A DNA stretch of 64,000 nucleotides from a bacterium (lineage in GTDB: Bacteria > Electryoneota > RPQS01 > DYHQ01), in NCBI GenBank assembly GCA_030622545.1, contig JAUXGA010000004.1:124001-188000 (forward strand). The letters are read 5' to 3'. The notes under the pieces were generated by a model. That model was not told the origin of the DNA, did no database searches, and was given only the letters and a program-made list of their open reading frames with translations. A program made the position numbers and the translations under genes. Shown here piece after piece: positions 8,654-17,494 of this stretch (its first letter is position 1; each line of letters begins with the position of its first letter).

Positions 8654-9151
8654 CTATTTCTTTGCCGGTGGTTTGGAAAACAACATCCAAGGGACCGGCG
8701 GCAAAGGCGCAACTTCGCGAGGTTTCGGATCCGGATTCGGAGTTTCCGCGTATTCGAGCGCGAGAGTTGGACAGAATTTCGCACACGCCGGATCTCCATC
8801 ACATAAGTCACACTTGATAATCTCGTTCAGCTTAACATCAATTTGGATGTTCCCAAAAGGACATGCGATCGTGCACATCATACAGCGGATGCAGCGCTCA
8901 AGATCAACTTCAATCGCTCCTGTTCGCTCATTCCGATTCAGAGCCTCCACAGGGCACACCTTCTGGCAGGCAGCTTCTTCGCACTGCAAGCAGAGATTGA
9001 CCGTGTTTTCCGTTTCTGACAATATATAGGCGCGTACGCGAGGCTCTGCGGGCACCATCGGATTGACCGTGTGCACAAACGAGCAGGCCACTTCACAATT
9101 GCGGCATGCCGTACAACGACCGGGTGTGACAAAAAGTTGCTTTTTCACCAT
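8654..9151 (-). CDS. HycB/CooF-like polyferredoxin subunit (four 4Fe-4S sites)
   Basis: A 165-aa electron-transfer protein. Cysteine groups CTACRNCEVAC, CLQCEEAACQKVCP, CIRCMMCTIACP and CDLCDGDPACAKFCP can bind four [4Fe-4S] clusters, the arrangement of the iron-sulfur subunit of DMSO-reductase-type, CooF and aldehyde or benzoyl-CoA reductase complexes. It has no signal peptide, so it is cytoplasmic. The proline-rich tail (about 140-165) may be a docking segment. It is the last gene of an operon that encodes a 2-oxoacid oxidoreductase and NuoE/F/G-like subunits, so it most likely passes electrons between those parts. No molybdenum or tungsten enzyme is present. Confidence 0.85.
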   Translation of the reverse strand: MVKKQLFVTPGRCTACRNCEVACSFVHTVNPMVPAEPRVRAYILSETENTVNLCLQCEEAACQKVCPVEALNRNERTGAIEVDLERCIRCMMCTIACPFGNIQIDVKLNEIIKCDLCDGDPACAKFCPTLALEYAETPNPDPKPREVAPLPPVPWMLFSKPPAKK

Positions 9152-9165
9152 GAAATAGAATTAAA

Positions 9166-9921
9166 TTAAAAAGTGATTCGGGCAAAGCGAGCGGCGGCTT
9201 CCCGATTTCGACAACGATCACATTTCGTGAAGTAAGACATATCGAGGCCGGAGCGTTCGGAATAATGTTTTAGCTGCTCCGGTGTCCCGATAGCAATTCC
9301 GCAATCTTCGCAATACACCAGCTCAAAATTGCGACCCCAGATTGACCGAGTCTGTTCATCTTGTGTGAACGTAATCTCGCCAGTCGGACAGATTGTTGCG
9401 CACGCAAGACAACCGATACATGCGTAATTCTCTTCGGTTTCGTAAGGCACCGATACAATCTTGTCAATGCCGCGACCGATAGTTGAAATGGCGCTTGCTC
9501 CGATTTTCTCGCAGATACGAACGCACAACCCGCAAAGAATACAGAGATCCGGCTCCGGTCGGGGAATGAAGCTTGTCTTCTCGATACCATACTGGCGAGA
9601 GAGGTTTTGAATCAGTTCACTTTCCGGGCACCTTGCCAGCAGCAAATCAAGAACTCCCGCACGAACCTTGCGAACCTTTTCGTTGGCAGTCGAAACGATT
9701 AATCCCTCTTGAACCGGATACAGGCAAGCGGTTACGAGTCCCTTCCATCCTCCCCAATCGGCATGAGTGATTTCGACCATACAAAGGCGACATGCTCCCG
9801 ACGGTTCGACAGCCGGATGATGGCACAGCGCCGGAATTTCAATTCCGTTGCGCTGCGCAACTTGAAGAATGTATTCACCGGTTTGAGCCGTGACGCTCTT
9901 TCCGTCAATAGAAAGCTGCAT
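9166..9921 (-). CDS. NuoG/HoxU-like iron-sulfur subunit
   Basis: A 251-aa protein with an N-terminal plant-type [2Fe-2S] domain (LCHHPAVEPSGACRLC...C, about 32-67) and two [4Fe-4S] motifs (CILCGLCVRIC and CIGCLACATICP). A C-terminal tail has two further CxxC pairs (CEDC and CDRC, about 206 and 234). The usual His-Cys motif of NuoG is absent: that region reads LLLARCPESEL. It matches the short electron-wiring subunit of NAD-reducing hydrogenases and of HydABC/Bfu-type bifurcating enzymes, but has no hydrogenase or molybdopterin domain. The extra cysteines could bind zinc or a further cluster. It sits between the NuoF-like and polyferredoxin genes. Confidence 0.82.
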   Translation of the reverse strand: MQLSIDGKSVTAQTGEYILQVAQRNGIEIPALCHHPAVEPSGACRLCMVEITHADWGGWKGLVTACLYPVQEGLIVSTANEKVRKVRAGVLDLLLARCPESELIQNLSRQYGIEKTSFIPRPEPDLCILCGLCVRICEKIGASAISTIGRGIDKIVSVPYETEENYACIGCLACATICPTGEITFTQDEQTRSIWGRNFELVYCEDCGIAIGTPEQLKHYSERSGLDMSYFTKCDRCRNREAAARFARITF

Positions 9922-9933
9922 GGGTCGTTCGTT

Positions 9934-11793
9934 TTACTCTACAAAGATTGCATCGAATTTGCAAACCGCAAGGCAAATGCCGCAGCGCGTGCAGATATCC
10001 GAATTGATTTTGTGAACTTCTTTCTTCTCACCTTCAATGGCATCGACAGGGCAAGCTCGCTTGCAGACAACACAGCCTGTGCAGTTTTCCTCAATCACTG
10101 AATAAGTGATTAAGTCCTTACAGACGCCCGCCGGACAACGTTGCTCTTCGAGGTGAGCCAGATACTCGTTGCGGAAATATTTCAGCGTGGACATTACCGG
10201 ATTTGGAGCGGAACTTCCCAGCGCACACAGCGACGCATTCTCCATCACCATGCAAAGCCGCTCGATGTCATCGAGAATTTCAACACCGCCTTCTCCGCGA
10301 GTGACCTTTTCGAGCATGTGATGAAGCTGTCGAAGTCCTTCTCGACAGGGCGTGCACTTTCCGCAGGACTCCTCTTGTAGGAAGTGGATGAAATATTTCG
10401 CCAAATCCACCATGCAGGTGAGATTGTCCATGACGATGAGTCCGCCGGAACCCATCATGGAACCGATTTCGGTGAGCGTGTCAAAATCAACAGGCATATC
10501 CAACGCCGACTCGGGCAGGCAGCCTCCGGAAGGTCCGCCGGTCTGGACTGCCTTGAAGGGACGATTTTCGATAATCCCGCCTCCGATGTCGAAGACGATT
10601 TCTCGCAGCGTCATCCCCATCGGAACTTCCACGAGGCCGGTGTTGTTCACCTTCCCGGTGAGAGCGAATACTTTCGTTCCTTTCGAGCCTTCGGTGCCGA
10701 CTTTGGCGTATTCATCCGCGCCCTTCTCGATAATCATCGGAACATTCGCCCACGTTTCCACATTATTCAGCGTGGAAGGTTTGCCCCATAATCCGGATGT
10801 GACCGTATGAATATATTTGGCGCGAGGTTCGCCGATTTTGCCTTCCAAAGACGCCATCAGCGCCGTAGATTCACCGCATACGAAAGCACCGCCGCCGCGT
10901 GAAACCTTGATATCGAAATCGAAACCGCTGCTAAAAATATTCTCACCAAGCAGGCCGAATTCACGTGCCGCCTCAATAGCGATGTTTAGGTTCTTAACCG
11001 CCAAAGGATATTCGTGGCGCACGTAAACATACCCGTCATGGCTGCCGATGGCGTAAGCGCCGATAATCATCCCTTCGACAACCGCGTGAGGATTCCCTTC
11101 CAATAAAGAACGATCCATAAAAGCGCCGGGGTCACCTTCATCAGCGTTGCAGATAATATATTTCGGTTCTCCGGGAGCCTTGCGACACGTTGCCCATTTT
11201 TTACCTGTCAGAAATCCGCCGCCGCCGCGACCGCGCAATCCCGATTTCTTCACCTCTTCGATGATATCTTCGGGCTGCATTTCAAGAAACGAGCGAGCGA
11301 GAGCGGCATACCCTCCCAATGCGATATAGTCATGAATGGACGTCGGATCCATATGCCCGTTCATTCCGAAGATGAGACGCATCTGTTTGCTGTAGAACGG
11401 GATGTCTTTTTCGTGAGTCAAAACCTGTTTGGTCTGCGGGTCGCGGTAAAGAAGTTTTTCAACCAGTTCACCGTTTTGAATCGTCTGCTCAATAATCGAT
11501 TTCGCGTCCGCTGGTTTGACTTGCTGGTAGAAAATCCCTTCAGGCTGCAAAACAACAAGTGGCCCGCGCTCACAAAAACCGTGGCAGCCTGTTGTTCTGA
11601 TTTCTATCTTGTCTTCAAGTCCGTTCTCTTTGAGCGCTTCACGAAACGCCGCCGTGAGAGGCACACAACCGCAAGCGACGCATGCTGTCCCGGCGCATAC
11701 CGTGATAATCGGGCGTTGCTTTTGCCGCTGCTTGAGCAGCTTTCCTTTCAAGCGAGCAAGTTTTTCGGGAGATGTCAGCTTCGAGTTTTTCAC
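9934..11793 (-). CDS. NuoF/HydB-like NADH-binding flavoprotein subunit
   Basis: A 619-aa, three-part protein. Residues about 25-110 form a thioredoxin-like [2Fe-2S] domain (C-x4-C...GCHGFC). The core has the NuoF signatures GLRGRGGGGF and CNADEGDPGAF (FMN and NADH binding) and the ESCGKCTPCREG cluster motif. The C-terminus adds two [4Fe-4S] motifs (CTGCVVCKRACP and CTRCGICLAVC). This exact layout is that of HydB/HndC in soluble NADH-linked hydrogenases and bifurcating enzymes rather than respiratory complex I. Its start overlaps the NuoE-like gene by four bases. It should exchange electrons between NAD(H) and ferredoxin or the adjacent oxoacid oxidoreductase. Confidence 0.92.
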   Translation of the reverse strand: MKNSKLTSPEKLARLKGKLLKQRQKQRPIITVCAGTACVACGCVPLTAAFREALKENGLEDKIEIRTTGCHGFCERGPLVVLQPEGIFYQQVKPADAKSIIEQTIQNGELVEKLLYRDPQTKQVLTHEKDIPFYSKQMRLIFGMNGHMDPTSIHDYIALGGYAALARSFLEMQPEDIIEEVKKSGLRGRGGGGFLTGKKWATCRKAPGEPKYIICNADEGDPGAFMDRSLLEGNPHAVVEGMIIGAYAIGSHDGYVYVRHEYPLAVKNLNIAIEAAREFGLLGENIFSSGFDFDIKVSRGGGAFVCGESTALMASLEGKIGEPRAKYIHTVTSGLWGKPSTLNNVETWANVPMIIEKGADEYAKVGTEGSKGTKVFALTGKVNNTGLVEVPMGMTLREIVFDIGGGIIENRPFKAVQTGGPSGGCLPESALDMPVDFDTLTEIGSMMGSGGLIVMDNLTCMVDLAKYFIHFLQEESCGKCTPCREGLRQLHHMLEKVTRGEGGVEILDDIERLCMVMENASLCALGSSAPNPVMSTLKYFRNEYLAHLEEQRCPAGVCKDLITYSVIEENCTGCVVCKRACPVDAIEGEKKEVHKINSDICTRCGICLAVCKFDAIFVE

Positions 11794-12284
11794 GACGCTT
11801 TTGCTCCCGTCGTCTTTGCTTTTTTCGGATTCAAGCTCTTGAGCAATTTGCCTAATTTGTTCACGGTCATGTGACCATGGTAAACATCCTTAACGACGAT
11901 AACAGGAGCCATCGCGCAGGTGCCGACGCAATTGACGGCTTCAAGAGTGAATTTGCCGTCCTCGGTTGTTCCCCCCTCTTCCACTCCAAGCGTTCGCTTG
12001 AATTCGTCCATAATCAACGTACTACCGCGAACATGACATGCTGTCCCACAGCATACTTTAATCTCTGTTTCCCCCCGCGGTTCCATGCTGAAGGCTTTGT
12101 AAAAAGTTGCGACACCAAAAACTTTCGCCTTCGGCACGTTTAAAGTTTTCGCGATCTCCACTAAAATTTCCGGGGGAAGATACCGGTAAGCTTCCTGCAC
12201 ATCCTGAAGCAGCATAATGAGGCTGCTTTCATCGTGAGGATGTTTATCAAGAATATTCTGGAGCGGAGCCTGCGGAAGTGTCAT
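11790..12284 (-). CDS. NuoE/HydC-like [2Fe-2S] subunit
   Basis: A 164-aa thioredoxin-like subunit that partners NuoF-type flavoproteins. The four cluster ligands are visible as CCGTACHVRG (the cluster cysteine pair) and AVNCVGTCAMAPV. The N-terminal helical part (LQDVQEAYRYLPPEI) is normal. It overlaps its neighbours by four bases on both sides, so translation is probably coupled with the gamma subunit of the oxoacid oxidoreductase upstream and the NuoF-like gene downstream. Confidence 0.92.
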   Translation of the reverse strand: MTLPQAPLQNILDKHPHDESSLIMLLQDVQEAYRYLPPEILVEIAKTLNVPKAKVFGVATFYKAFSMEPRGETEIKVCCGTACHVRGSTLIMDEFKRTLGVEEGGTTEDGKFTLEAVNCVGTCAMAPVIVVKDVYHGHMTVNKLGKLLKSLNPKKAKTTGAKAS

Positions 12285-12835
12285 TTCGCTTTCTCCATTT
12301 CTTGAGATGCGACTTCCGCTCCCCGCTTTAAAGCGGCGACATTGCCTTCGATGAATTTCGGCTTTTTTGCGAATTCTTGACGAATAATTTTCTCTAAAAC
12401 CTCCAGTGATACGACTTTCGAACAGGCGACGTAGGCTCCCAGCGCAACCATATTCGCGCCGCGTGTATTGTTAAGCTCAATCGCGATTTGATTGCAGGGA
12501 ATCAAAATTTCGGTGACATCCGTGCGTTCCGATGTAATCGGTATCAGCGAGCTATTTATAATAATGATTCCATTCGGTTGAATGGTTGGGGCGAATTTCT
12601 CCAGTGACGGGCGATTCATGACAACGAGGTGAGTCGGGTTGTTGATAATCGGTGAACCAATAGGCTGTTCGGAAACAACCACCGTGCAATACGCCGTTCC
12701 ACCGCGCATTTCCGGGCCGTAAGAGGGAATCCAGACAACTTCTTTGCCTTCTTCGAGACCGGCTTCCGCCAGAAATTTCCCGGCGCTCATGATGCCTTGA
12801 CCGCCGAAACCGGCGAATTTCACCTCAATCTGCAT
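12281..12835 (-). CDS. 2-oxoacid:ferredoxin oxidoreductase, gamma subunit
   Basis: A 184-aa subunit of the KorC/VorC type, with the opening GFGGQGIMSAGKFLAEAG and the central GGTAYCTVVVSEQPIGSP motif. In this family the gamma subunit helps form the active-site surroundings for coenzyme A. It overlaps the beta-subunit gene by 11 bases and the NuoE-like gene by four, which ties the oxoacid enzyme and the NADH module into one translational unit. Confidence 0.92.
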   Translation of the reverse strand: MQIEVKFAGFGGQGIMSAGKFLAEAGLEEGKEVVWIPSYGPEMRGGTAYCTVVVSEQPIGSPIINNPTHLVVMNRPSLEKFAPTIQPNGIIIINSSLIPITSERTDVTEILIPCNQIAIELNNTRGANMVALGAYVACSKVVSLEVLEKIIRQEFAKKPKFIEGNVAALKRGAEVASQEMEKAK

Positions 12836-13586
12836 CTTGCTCTTCTTCGGGAGTTTTCAATTCACCCAGAGGAAAATAGGGCACCATATTATCCTGCACC
12901 CATTGAGTTGCCTCGACGGGAGTCATTCCCCAATTTGTCGGGCAGGTTGAAAGGAATTCAACCATTGAAAAACAGCGCCCCTCATTCTGATAGGTAAAGG
13001 CTTTTCGAACGGCCTTCTTTGCTTCAATAATATGACGCGGCGTGTGAACGGCAACGCGAGCAATGTAGGCGGGCGTGCGAAGCGCCGAAAGCAATTCCCG
13101 CATTCGCATCGGATACCCAACGTTTGCAACATCGCGTCCAAACGGTGATGTCGTCGTTACCTGACCGGGCAACGTCGTCGGAGCCATCTGTCCTCCTGTC
13201 ATTCCATAGATGGCATTATTCACGAAGATGGTCGTAAATTTTTCCCCGCGATTCGCCGCGTGAATGATTTCAGCGATTCCGATGGATGCCAAATCACCAT
13301 CGCCTTGATACGTAAAAATAATTAAATCAGGTCGTGTCCGTTTCAAACCTGTTGCGAAAGCCGGAGCGCGACCATGCGCCGCTTCCAGAAAATCGCAATT
13401 GAAATAATTGTAAGCCAGAACAGAACAGCCGACGGGAGCGACTCCCACGGCGCGCTCACGAAGTCCCAATTCATCTAAGATTTCCGCGACGAGCCGATGA
13501 ATCACTCCATGCGTACAGCCGGGACAATAGTGCGTTATTGTCTCGGTCATCGATTCCGGGCGATCAAAAATAATCTTACAAGCCAT
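12825..13586 (-). CDS. 2-oxoacid:ferredoxin oxidoreductase, beta (thiamine diphosphate) subunit
   Basis: A 253-aa subunit carrying thiamine diphosphate and probably the proximal iron-sulfur cluster. The CPGCTHG motif is near residue 22 and the TPP motif runs from GDGDLASIG to the NNAIYGMTGGQ stretch. With the alpha, gamma and delta subunits it would oxidise a 2-oxoacid and CoA to acyl-CoA, CO2 and reduced ferredoxin. Substrate (2-oxoisovalerate or 2-oxoglutarate) cannot be settled from motifs. Confidence 0.93.
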   Translation of the reverse strand: MACKIIFDRPESMTETITHYCPGCTHGVIHRLVAEILDELGLRERAVGVAPVGCSVLAYNYFNCDFLEAAHGRAPAFATGLKRTRPDLIIFTYQGDGDLASIGIAEIIHAANRGEKFTTIFVNNAIYGMTGGQMAPTTLPGQVTTTSPFGRDVANVGYPMRMRELLSALRTPAYIARVAVHTPRHIIEAKKAVRKAFTYQNEGRCFSMVEFLSTCPTNWGMTPVEATQWVQDNMVPYFPLGELKTPEEEQDAD

Positions 13587-13616
13587 AAGAGTAACTCAAT
13601 TTAAACCGCTGAATAA

Positions 13617-14675
13617 TTACAGCAGCTTTCGGATTTCTTCAACGACCTCTTCCGGCGAAGGAACAATTCCACCTTGACGGCCATAAAACGTAATTGGTTT
13701 CCGGTCGGATGTCGCCAAACGGACATCCTCAATCATCTGCCCCATATTCATCTCTACTACCAAGAGATGACGCATTTCATTTCGCTCGGCAATGTCGCGA
13801 AGCGGTTTATAGGGATAGGGGAACAATGTTATCGGCCGGAACAATCCGATTTCAATGCCTTCTTTTTTCAACGCATCCACGGCAGTTTTGCAAACGCGAG
13901 CCGTTGTGCCGAAAGCGACCATAACAACTTTGCGAGGCTCGTCCAGGTTGTAGGCTTCATAGCGGACTTCATTCGCTCGCATTTTATCGTATTTCGCCGC
14001 CAGTTTGCGATTGTGTTCTTCGCCGAGTTGCGGTGACAGGAAAAGCGTCTTGATTAGATGCGGCTTGCGACCCTTGGCGCCCGTTGTAGCCCATGAACTT
14101 TTATCCGGTGGATTTGGCTTCGGTGCGGCAGAAAAATCCACCGGTTCCATCATCTGACCAATCAAACCATCGGCCATCACCATTATAGGATTGCGATACT
14201 GATCCGCGAGTTCAAACGCCAGCATGATATGTTCGACGGTTTCCTGCACTGTGGAAGGCGCTAAAACCAAAAGCTTATAATCTCCATGCCCTCCGCCGCG
14301 CGTCGCCTGCAAATAATCTCCCTGCGAAGGTAAGATGCCTCCCAGTCCCGGTCCGTTGCGCACGACATTGACAAAAACGCACGGAAGTTCCGCGGCGGCA
14401 ATATACGAAAGTGCTTCGGACATCAGACTGATGCCGGGGCTGGAAGATGTCGTGAACACGCGTTCCCCCGTCGAGGCGGCTCCGAAAATCATATTGCTGG
14501 CGGCGACTTCACTTTCCGCCTGCAGAAAGACCCCTCCGACTTCCGGCATTCGTCGCACCAAATACTCGGCGACTTCCGACTGCGGCGTAATCGGGTAGGC
14601 GAAGTAGCGAAGCGCACCGGCGCGCACAGCCGCTTCTCCAATTGCCTCACATCCTTTAAGAAGTACTTTTGCCAT
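13617..14675 (-). CDS. 2-oxoacid:ferredoxin oxidoreductase, alpha subunit (VorB/KorA-like)
   Basis: A 352-aa alpha subunit with the pyrimidine-binding part (YPITPQSEVAEY and QAESEVAASNMI) and the C-terminal transketolase-like domain (RPITLFPYP, near 285). Length and the GPGLGG..PSQGDYLQATRGGGHGD region agree with subunits annotated as VorB (3-methyl-2-oxobutanoate) and with KorA (2-oxoglutarate). I call it a 2-oxoacid enzyme only. It is preceded by the small ferredoxin subunit and followed by beta. Confidence 0.92.
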   Translation of the reverse strand: MAKVLLKGCEAIGEAAVRAGALRYFAYPITPQSEVAEYLVRRMPEVGGVFLQAESEVAASNMIFGAASTGERVFTTSSSPGISLMSEALSYIAAAELPCVFVNVVRNGPGLGGILPSQGDYLQATRGGGHGDYKLLVLAPSTVQETVEHIMLAFELADQYRNPIMVMADGLIGQMMEPVDFSAAPKPNPPDKSSWATTGAKGRKPHLIKTLFLSPQLGEEHNRKLAAKYDKMRANEVRYEAYNLDEPRKVVMVAFGTTARVCKTAVDALKKEGIEIGLFRPITLFPYPYKPLRDIAERNEMRHLLVVEMNMGQMIEDVRLATSDRKPITFYGRQGGIVPSPEEVVEEIRKLL

Positions 14676-14689
14676 ATGAACGAATTCTT

Positions 14690-14923
14690 TCAGTACGCAA
14701 AGAAACGATAGGATACTCCATTGGCGCTGACCTCAATCGCCAAATCAGGACAGATAATCGCACAAAGCTGACATCCGATACAGCGAGGTTGATCCACGAC
14801 TTGGGCATAGTAATAGCCCTTCGTGCTAATCTCCTTCGACATCTTAATGATTTCCTGCGGACAGGCATGAACGCAAAGTTCACAGCCTTTGCAGCGATCT
14901 TTTTCAATCTGAACCAGAGGCAT
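14690..14923 (-). CDS. 2-oxoacid:ferredoxin oxidoreductase, delta (2x4Fe-4S ferredoxin) subunit
   Basis: A 77-aa ferredoxin with two [4Fe-4S] motifs, CKGCELCVHACP and CIGCQLCAIICP. This is the usual small subunit of KorDABC/VorDABC complexes. It lies six bases after the MinD/CobQ-like ATPase gene and 14 before alpha. Confidence 0.93.
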   Translation of the reverse strand: MPLVQIEKDRCKGCELCVHACPQEIIKMSKEISTKGYYYAQVVDQPRCIGCQLCAIICPDLAIEVSANGVSYRFFAY

Positions 14924-14929
14924 AAGCTT

Positions 14930-15715
14930 TTATGAGGTGTTATCCTTCTGTGAATTTTTCGGTGTGTCGGTCAATCTTGCAAAACCATCCCGCGCATGCG
15001 AGCTGGTCTCGCCAAGCGTTGTGTGCCACGGAGGCAGCATGAGGCGGTCAATCGGCAGAACAGGATGAGACCATGTTTGAGACGGTTTGGATGAGATCAA
15101 TTTTCGTTCTGCGGCGATAAACGCTACCGGAACACCTTTCGCCGCGGATACTTTTTCGGTGAAATCAATGCCCTCAGCAATCATCGGCCGGGTTGTCTCA
15201 TCCATCAGATGAGTGTTGCCGACAACCGCACTTATCTGCAAACGGGATGCCTTTTCGACCTCAGCCATAATTCTCAGACATCCCTCGACAGTTTCCGTGA
15301 AAGGTCGGTTTCGGTTGGCGACAAAATACATTTCGTAGGTTTGCTTACGGAAAACATCCGTGAGAGCCGACAAAACAGTGGCTCCAACGTTATCTCCACC
15401 TACATCGAGTATAGTGAATTCATCGGGATGTTCGATTAAGCCCCGGACTTCCGGCAAAAGAATCGGCAAATCCGCATGGTGATAACCTCCTTCGGGCGCA
15501 ATCACTTTTACGCCAGCGGCTTCCAGAGGTTCCCTTGCTTCGCGACTCCTAAAATAGGGATTAACCAAATCCAAATCCGCCAATTTCACGCGACGGTCTT
15601 GCTTCGCGAGCCAAAGAGCGTAGTTGACGGCAACTTCCGTCTTGCCGCTGCCATAATTGCCTGTGAAAAGGATAATTTTTACGGCGGGAGGCTGCAGAAT
15701 CTGTTTCGATGTCAT
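14930..15715 (-). CDS. MinD/CobQ-like P-loop ATPase, first gene of the oxoacid operon
   Basis: A 261-aa protein with the deviant P-loop GNYGSGKTE near residue 22 and the LADLDLVNPYFRSRE stretch typical of SIMIBI-class ATPases. Homologues often lie beside 2-oxoacid:ferredoxin oxidoreductase genes and are annotated as cobalamin biosynthesis CobQ-like; the role is unproved, and iron-sulfur or complex assembly is one guess. I take the ATG at 15715 because it follows a good promoter by seven bases. An earlier in-frame ATG (15751) would sit inside the promoter. No Shine-Dalgarno sequence exists, so translation may be leaderless. Confidence 0.8.
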   Translation of the reverse strand: MTSKQILQPPAVKIILFTGNYGSGKTEVAVNYALWLAKQDRRVKLADLDLVNPYFRSREAREPLEAAGVKVIAPEGGYHHADLPILLPEVRGLIEHPDEFTILDVGGDNVGATVLSALTDVFRKQTYEMYFVANRNRPFTETVEGCLRIMAEVEKASRLQISAVVGNTHLMDETTRPMIAEGIDFTEKVSAAKGVPVAFIAAERKLISSKPSQTWSHPVLPIDRLMLPPWHTTLGETSSHARDGFARLTDTPKNSQKDNTS

Positions 15716-15722
15716 CGGTTTT

Positions 15723-15751
15723 ATAATACAAAATTTGTTTGACAAAATCAA
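15723..15751 (-). promoter_or_regulatory. Promoter of the oxoacid oxidoreductase operon (probably leaderless)
   Basis: On the minus strand, TTGATT (15746-15751) and TATTAT (15723-15728) have a 17-base spacer. Only AAAACCG lies between the -10 and the ATG at 15715, so the predicted start point falls on or next to the A of the start codon. Confidence 0.6.
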
Positions 15752-15787
15752 GTGATTTGCTGCAATAGAAACGAAAGCTTAGAAAGT

Positions 15788-17266
15788 TTAGCTTGAAGCA
15801 CTCACGTTCGATGTCAACGATTGGCCGCGTGTCTTGAAGTAATAAATCACCATGAGAATCGTGGATATCGCTCCGATTCCGGTTAGAATAACCCAGACGA
15901 TCCAGGGGTCGTGCATGCTCCACAACAACCGCGTGGCATCGTCAACGCTTGCTCCCGCGCCGCCGTTCATCATGGAGGCCATCGTTTCCATGACTTTTTC
16001 TTGCGGGACAGCCTCAGCGTCGGCGGAGCTCATTCCAAGATTACTGACCAGATATTGACGAGCAAAATTGATTTTGCTGCCCAGATTCTCATACAGATAA
16101 CCGGATATCAGATTTCCCAATGCCCAGCCGACCGCGAACGGAATGTTCGAATACCCCATATAGACCGCCTTTTTATCAGGCGGCGCTGTCAATCCAATAT
16201 ATTCAGAAAATTTCGGGCTGCACCACATCTCACCGATAGCGAAAACAAAAATCGCCGCAGCAACGACAAACCCGACATTCGTAAATCCACTCATGAAAAA
16301 GCCAACCAGCGAAATCACCATCCCGCCAATCAGAGCGATCATGGGATGGAATTTGCCGGTTAACCATGCCATGGGTAGCATGAAAAGGATAATCGCAAAG
16401 CTGTCGATATTGATGAGCATCTCCGGCTTTACATTCCCACTTTCGAGTATCAGACCTGAGCTAATCCAGCCGAAGAATGGAGCAATGTCTCGCGAGAACA
16501 CCCATTCATCGATGAAGTTCGGCAGCAAATCCCATAGCTGCATAAACATGAACCAGAAACCGCTGAAGATGCCCAGAAAAATAAGAAAATTTCTGTCTTT
16601 CAGGGTCATCATCGTTTCGATAAACGTCTCACGGATTGTTCTCTTCTTATCACTCCCAACCTTCTCAGGTTCTTTGTAGAAAATCAGCGTCGGAATGAAG
16701 TTGAATAGCGTGACCCCCGCCGCACAGTAAAATACCAGCTTGAAATTCGTTTCGCCGCGAAGCAATGCCGCCAATAGCGGCGCGAGAAAGCCGCCGATGT
16801 TCACCATCCAGTAGAAGAAACCCCAGGCAATCGAGCTGTTCTCTTCGGTGGACGCTTTGGCAATCGTCCCCTGCACAGGCGGCTTAAAAATCGCCGTACC
16901 CAATCCAATCAGGCATGCAGCCGCCAGACTGCTCCAGAACCCCGTAGCAAAAGCGAACGTTAAATAGCCGGCAAAGTTAATGGTGTACGCAACATAAAGG
17001 CTTTTCTTATAACCATATTCATCGGTGAACCCGCCGGATATCATCGGAACCAGGCACTGAATAAGCGCCCATATCGTATAGATGAGACCCTTTTCCGAAT
17101 ACGATAATCCCAGACCACCTTCGGCAACGGCATAAACCATATAGAGCGGCGCGATGGCGCGCACGCCGAAGAAAGCCAGTCGCTCGTTCGCCTCCAACCA
17201 ATTCGCAAACCAGAAATTCGCTTTCAAATGACGAAGCTGTGTGAGCACAGATGCTTTTTTTGCCAA
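15788..17266 (-). CDS. MFS transporter, peptide-transporter (POT)-like
   Basis: A 492-aa inner-membrane protein with about twelve hydrophobic segments. The first loop has the MFS motif GGFTDEYGYKKSL and an early NERLAFFGVRAIAPLY segment that resembles the ExxER-type motif of proton-coupled oligopeptide transporters, although the exact motif is not present. The last loop before the final helix carries a glycine- and methionine-rich insert. It starts with TTG at 17266, four bases after AGGAGG. The 228-base gap upstream, to gcvH, shows no convincing promoter or terminator. Transporter fold is sure; substrate unknown. Confidence 0.85.
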   Translation of the reverse strand: MAKKASVLTQLRHLKANFWFANWLEANERLAFFGVRAIAPLYMVYAVAEGGLGLSYSEKGLIYTIWALIQCLVPMISGGFTDEYGYKKSLYVAYTINFAGYLTFAFATGFWSSLAAACLIGLGTAIFKPPVQGTIAKASTEENSSIAWGFFYWMVNIGGFLAPLLAALLRGETNFKLVFYCAAGVTLFNFIPTLIFYKEPEKVGSDKKRTIRETFIETMMTLKDRNFLIFLGIFSGFWFMFMQLWDLLPNFIDEWVFSRDIAPFFGWISSGLILESGNVKPEMLINIDSFAIILFMLPMAWLTGKFHPMIALIGGMVISLVGFFMSGFTNVGFVVAAAIFVFAIGEMWCSPKFSEYIGLTAPPDKKAVYMGYSNIPFAVGWALGNLISGYLYENLGSKINFARQYLVSNLGMSSADAEAVPQEKVMETMASMMNGGAGASVDDATRLLWSMHDPWIVWVILTGIGAISTILMVIYYFKTRGQSLTSNVSASS

Positions 17267-17494
17267 AATTCCTCCTGATGAATATGCACCGATTGTTCAG
17301 CAGCGAATTTCTTCAGCGGAATTCACTGTTGAAAAATTCAGTGGGAGATTTTGTAATTATCAGATGCAATGGTAAAGATGAAAGGACAGTCAGAGAACGA
17401 TAAGCGAAGAAGATGACAGGCAGGACATATAGGATTTGCCGGTTGCAGCCTGCGAAAAGCTCTCTTGCGTTTTAACGACTATCCTTTCGGAATA

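Noticed and set aside
8654-11793. NAD-dependent hydrogenase
   Set aside because: NuoE/F and HoxU-like subunits suggested it, but there is neither an H-cluster [FeFe] domain nor a NiFe large or small subunit; the catalytic partner in the operon is the 2-oxoacid oxidoreductase.
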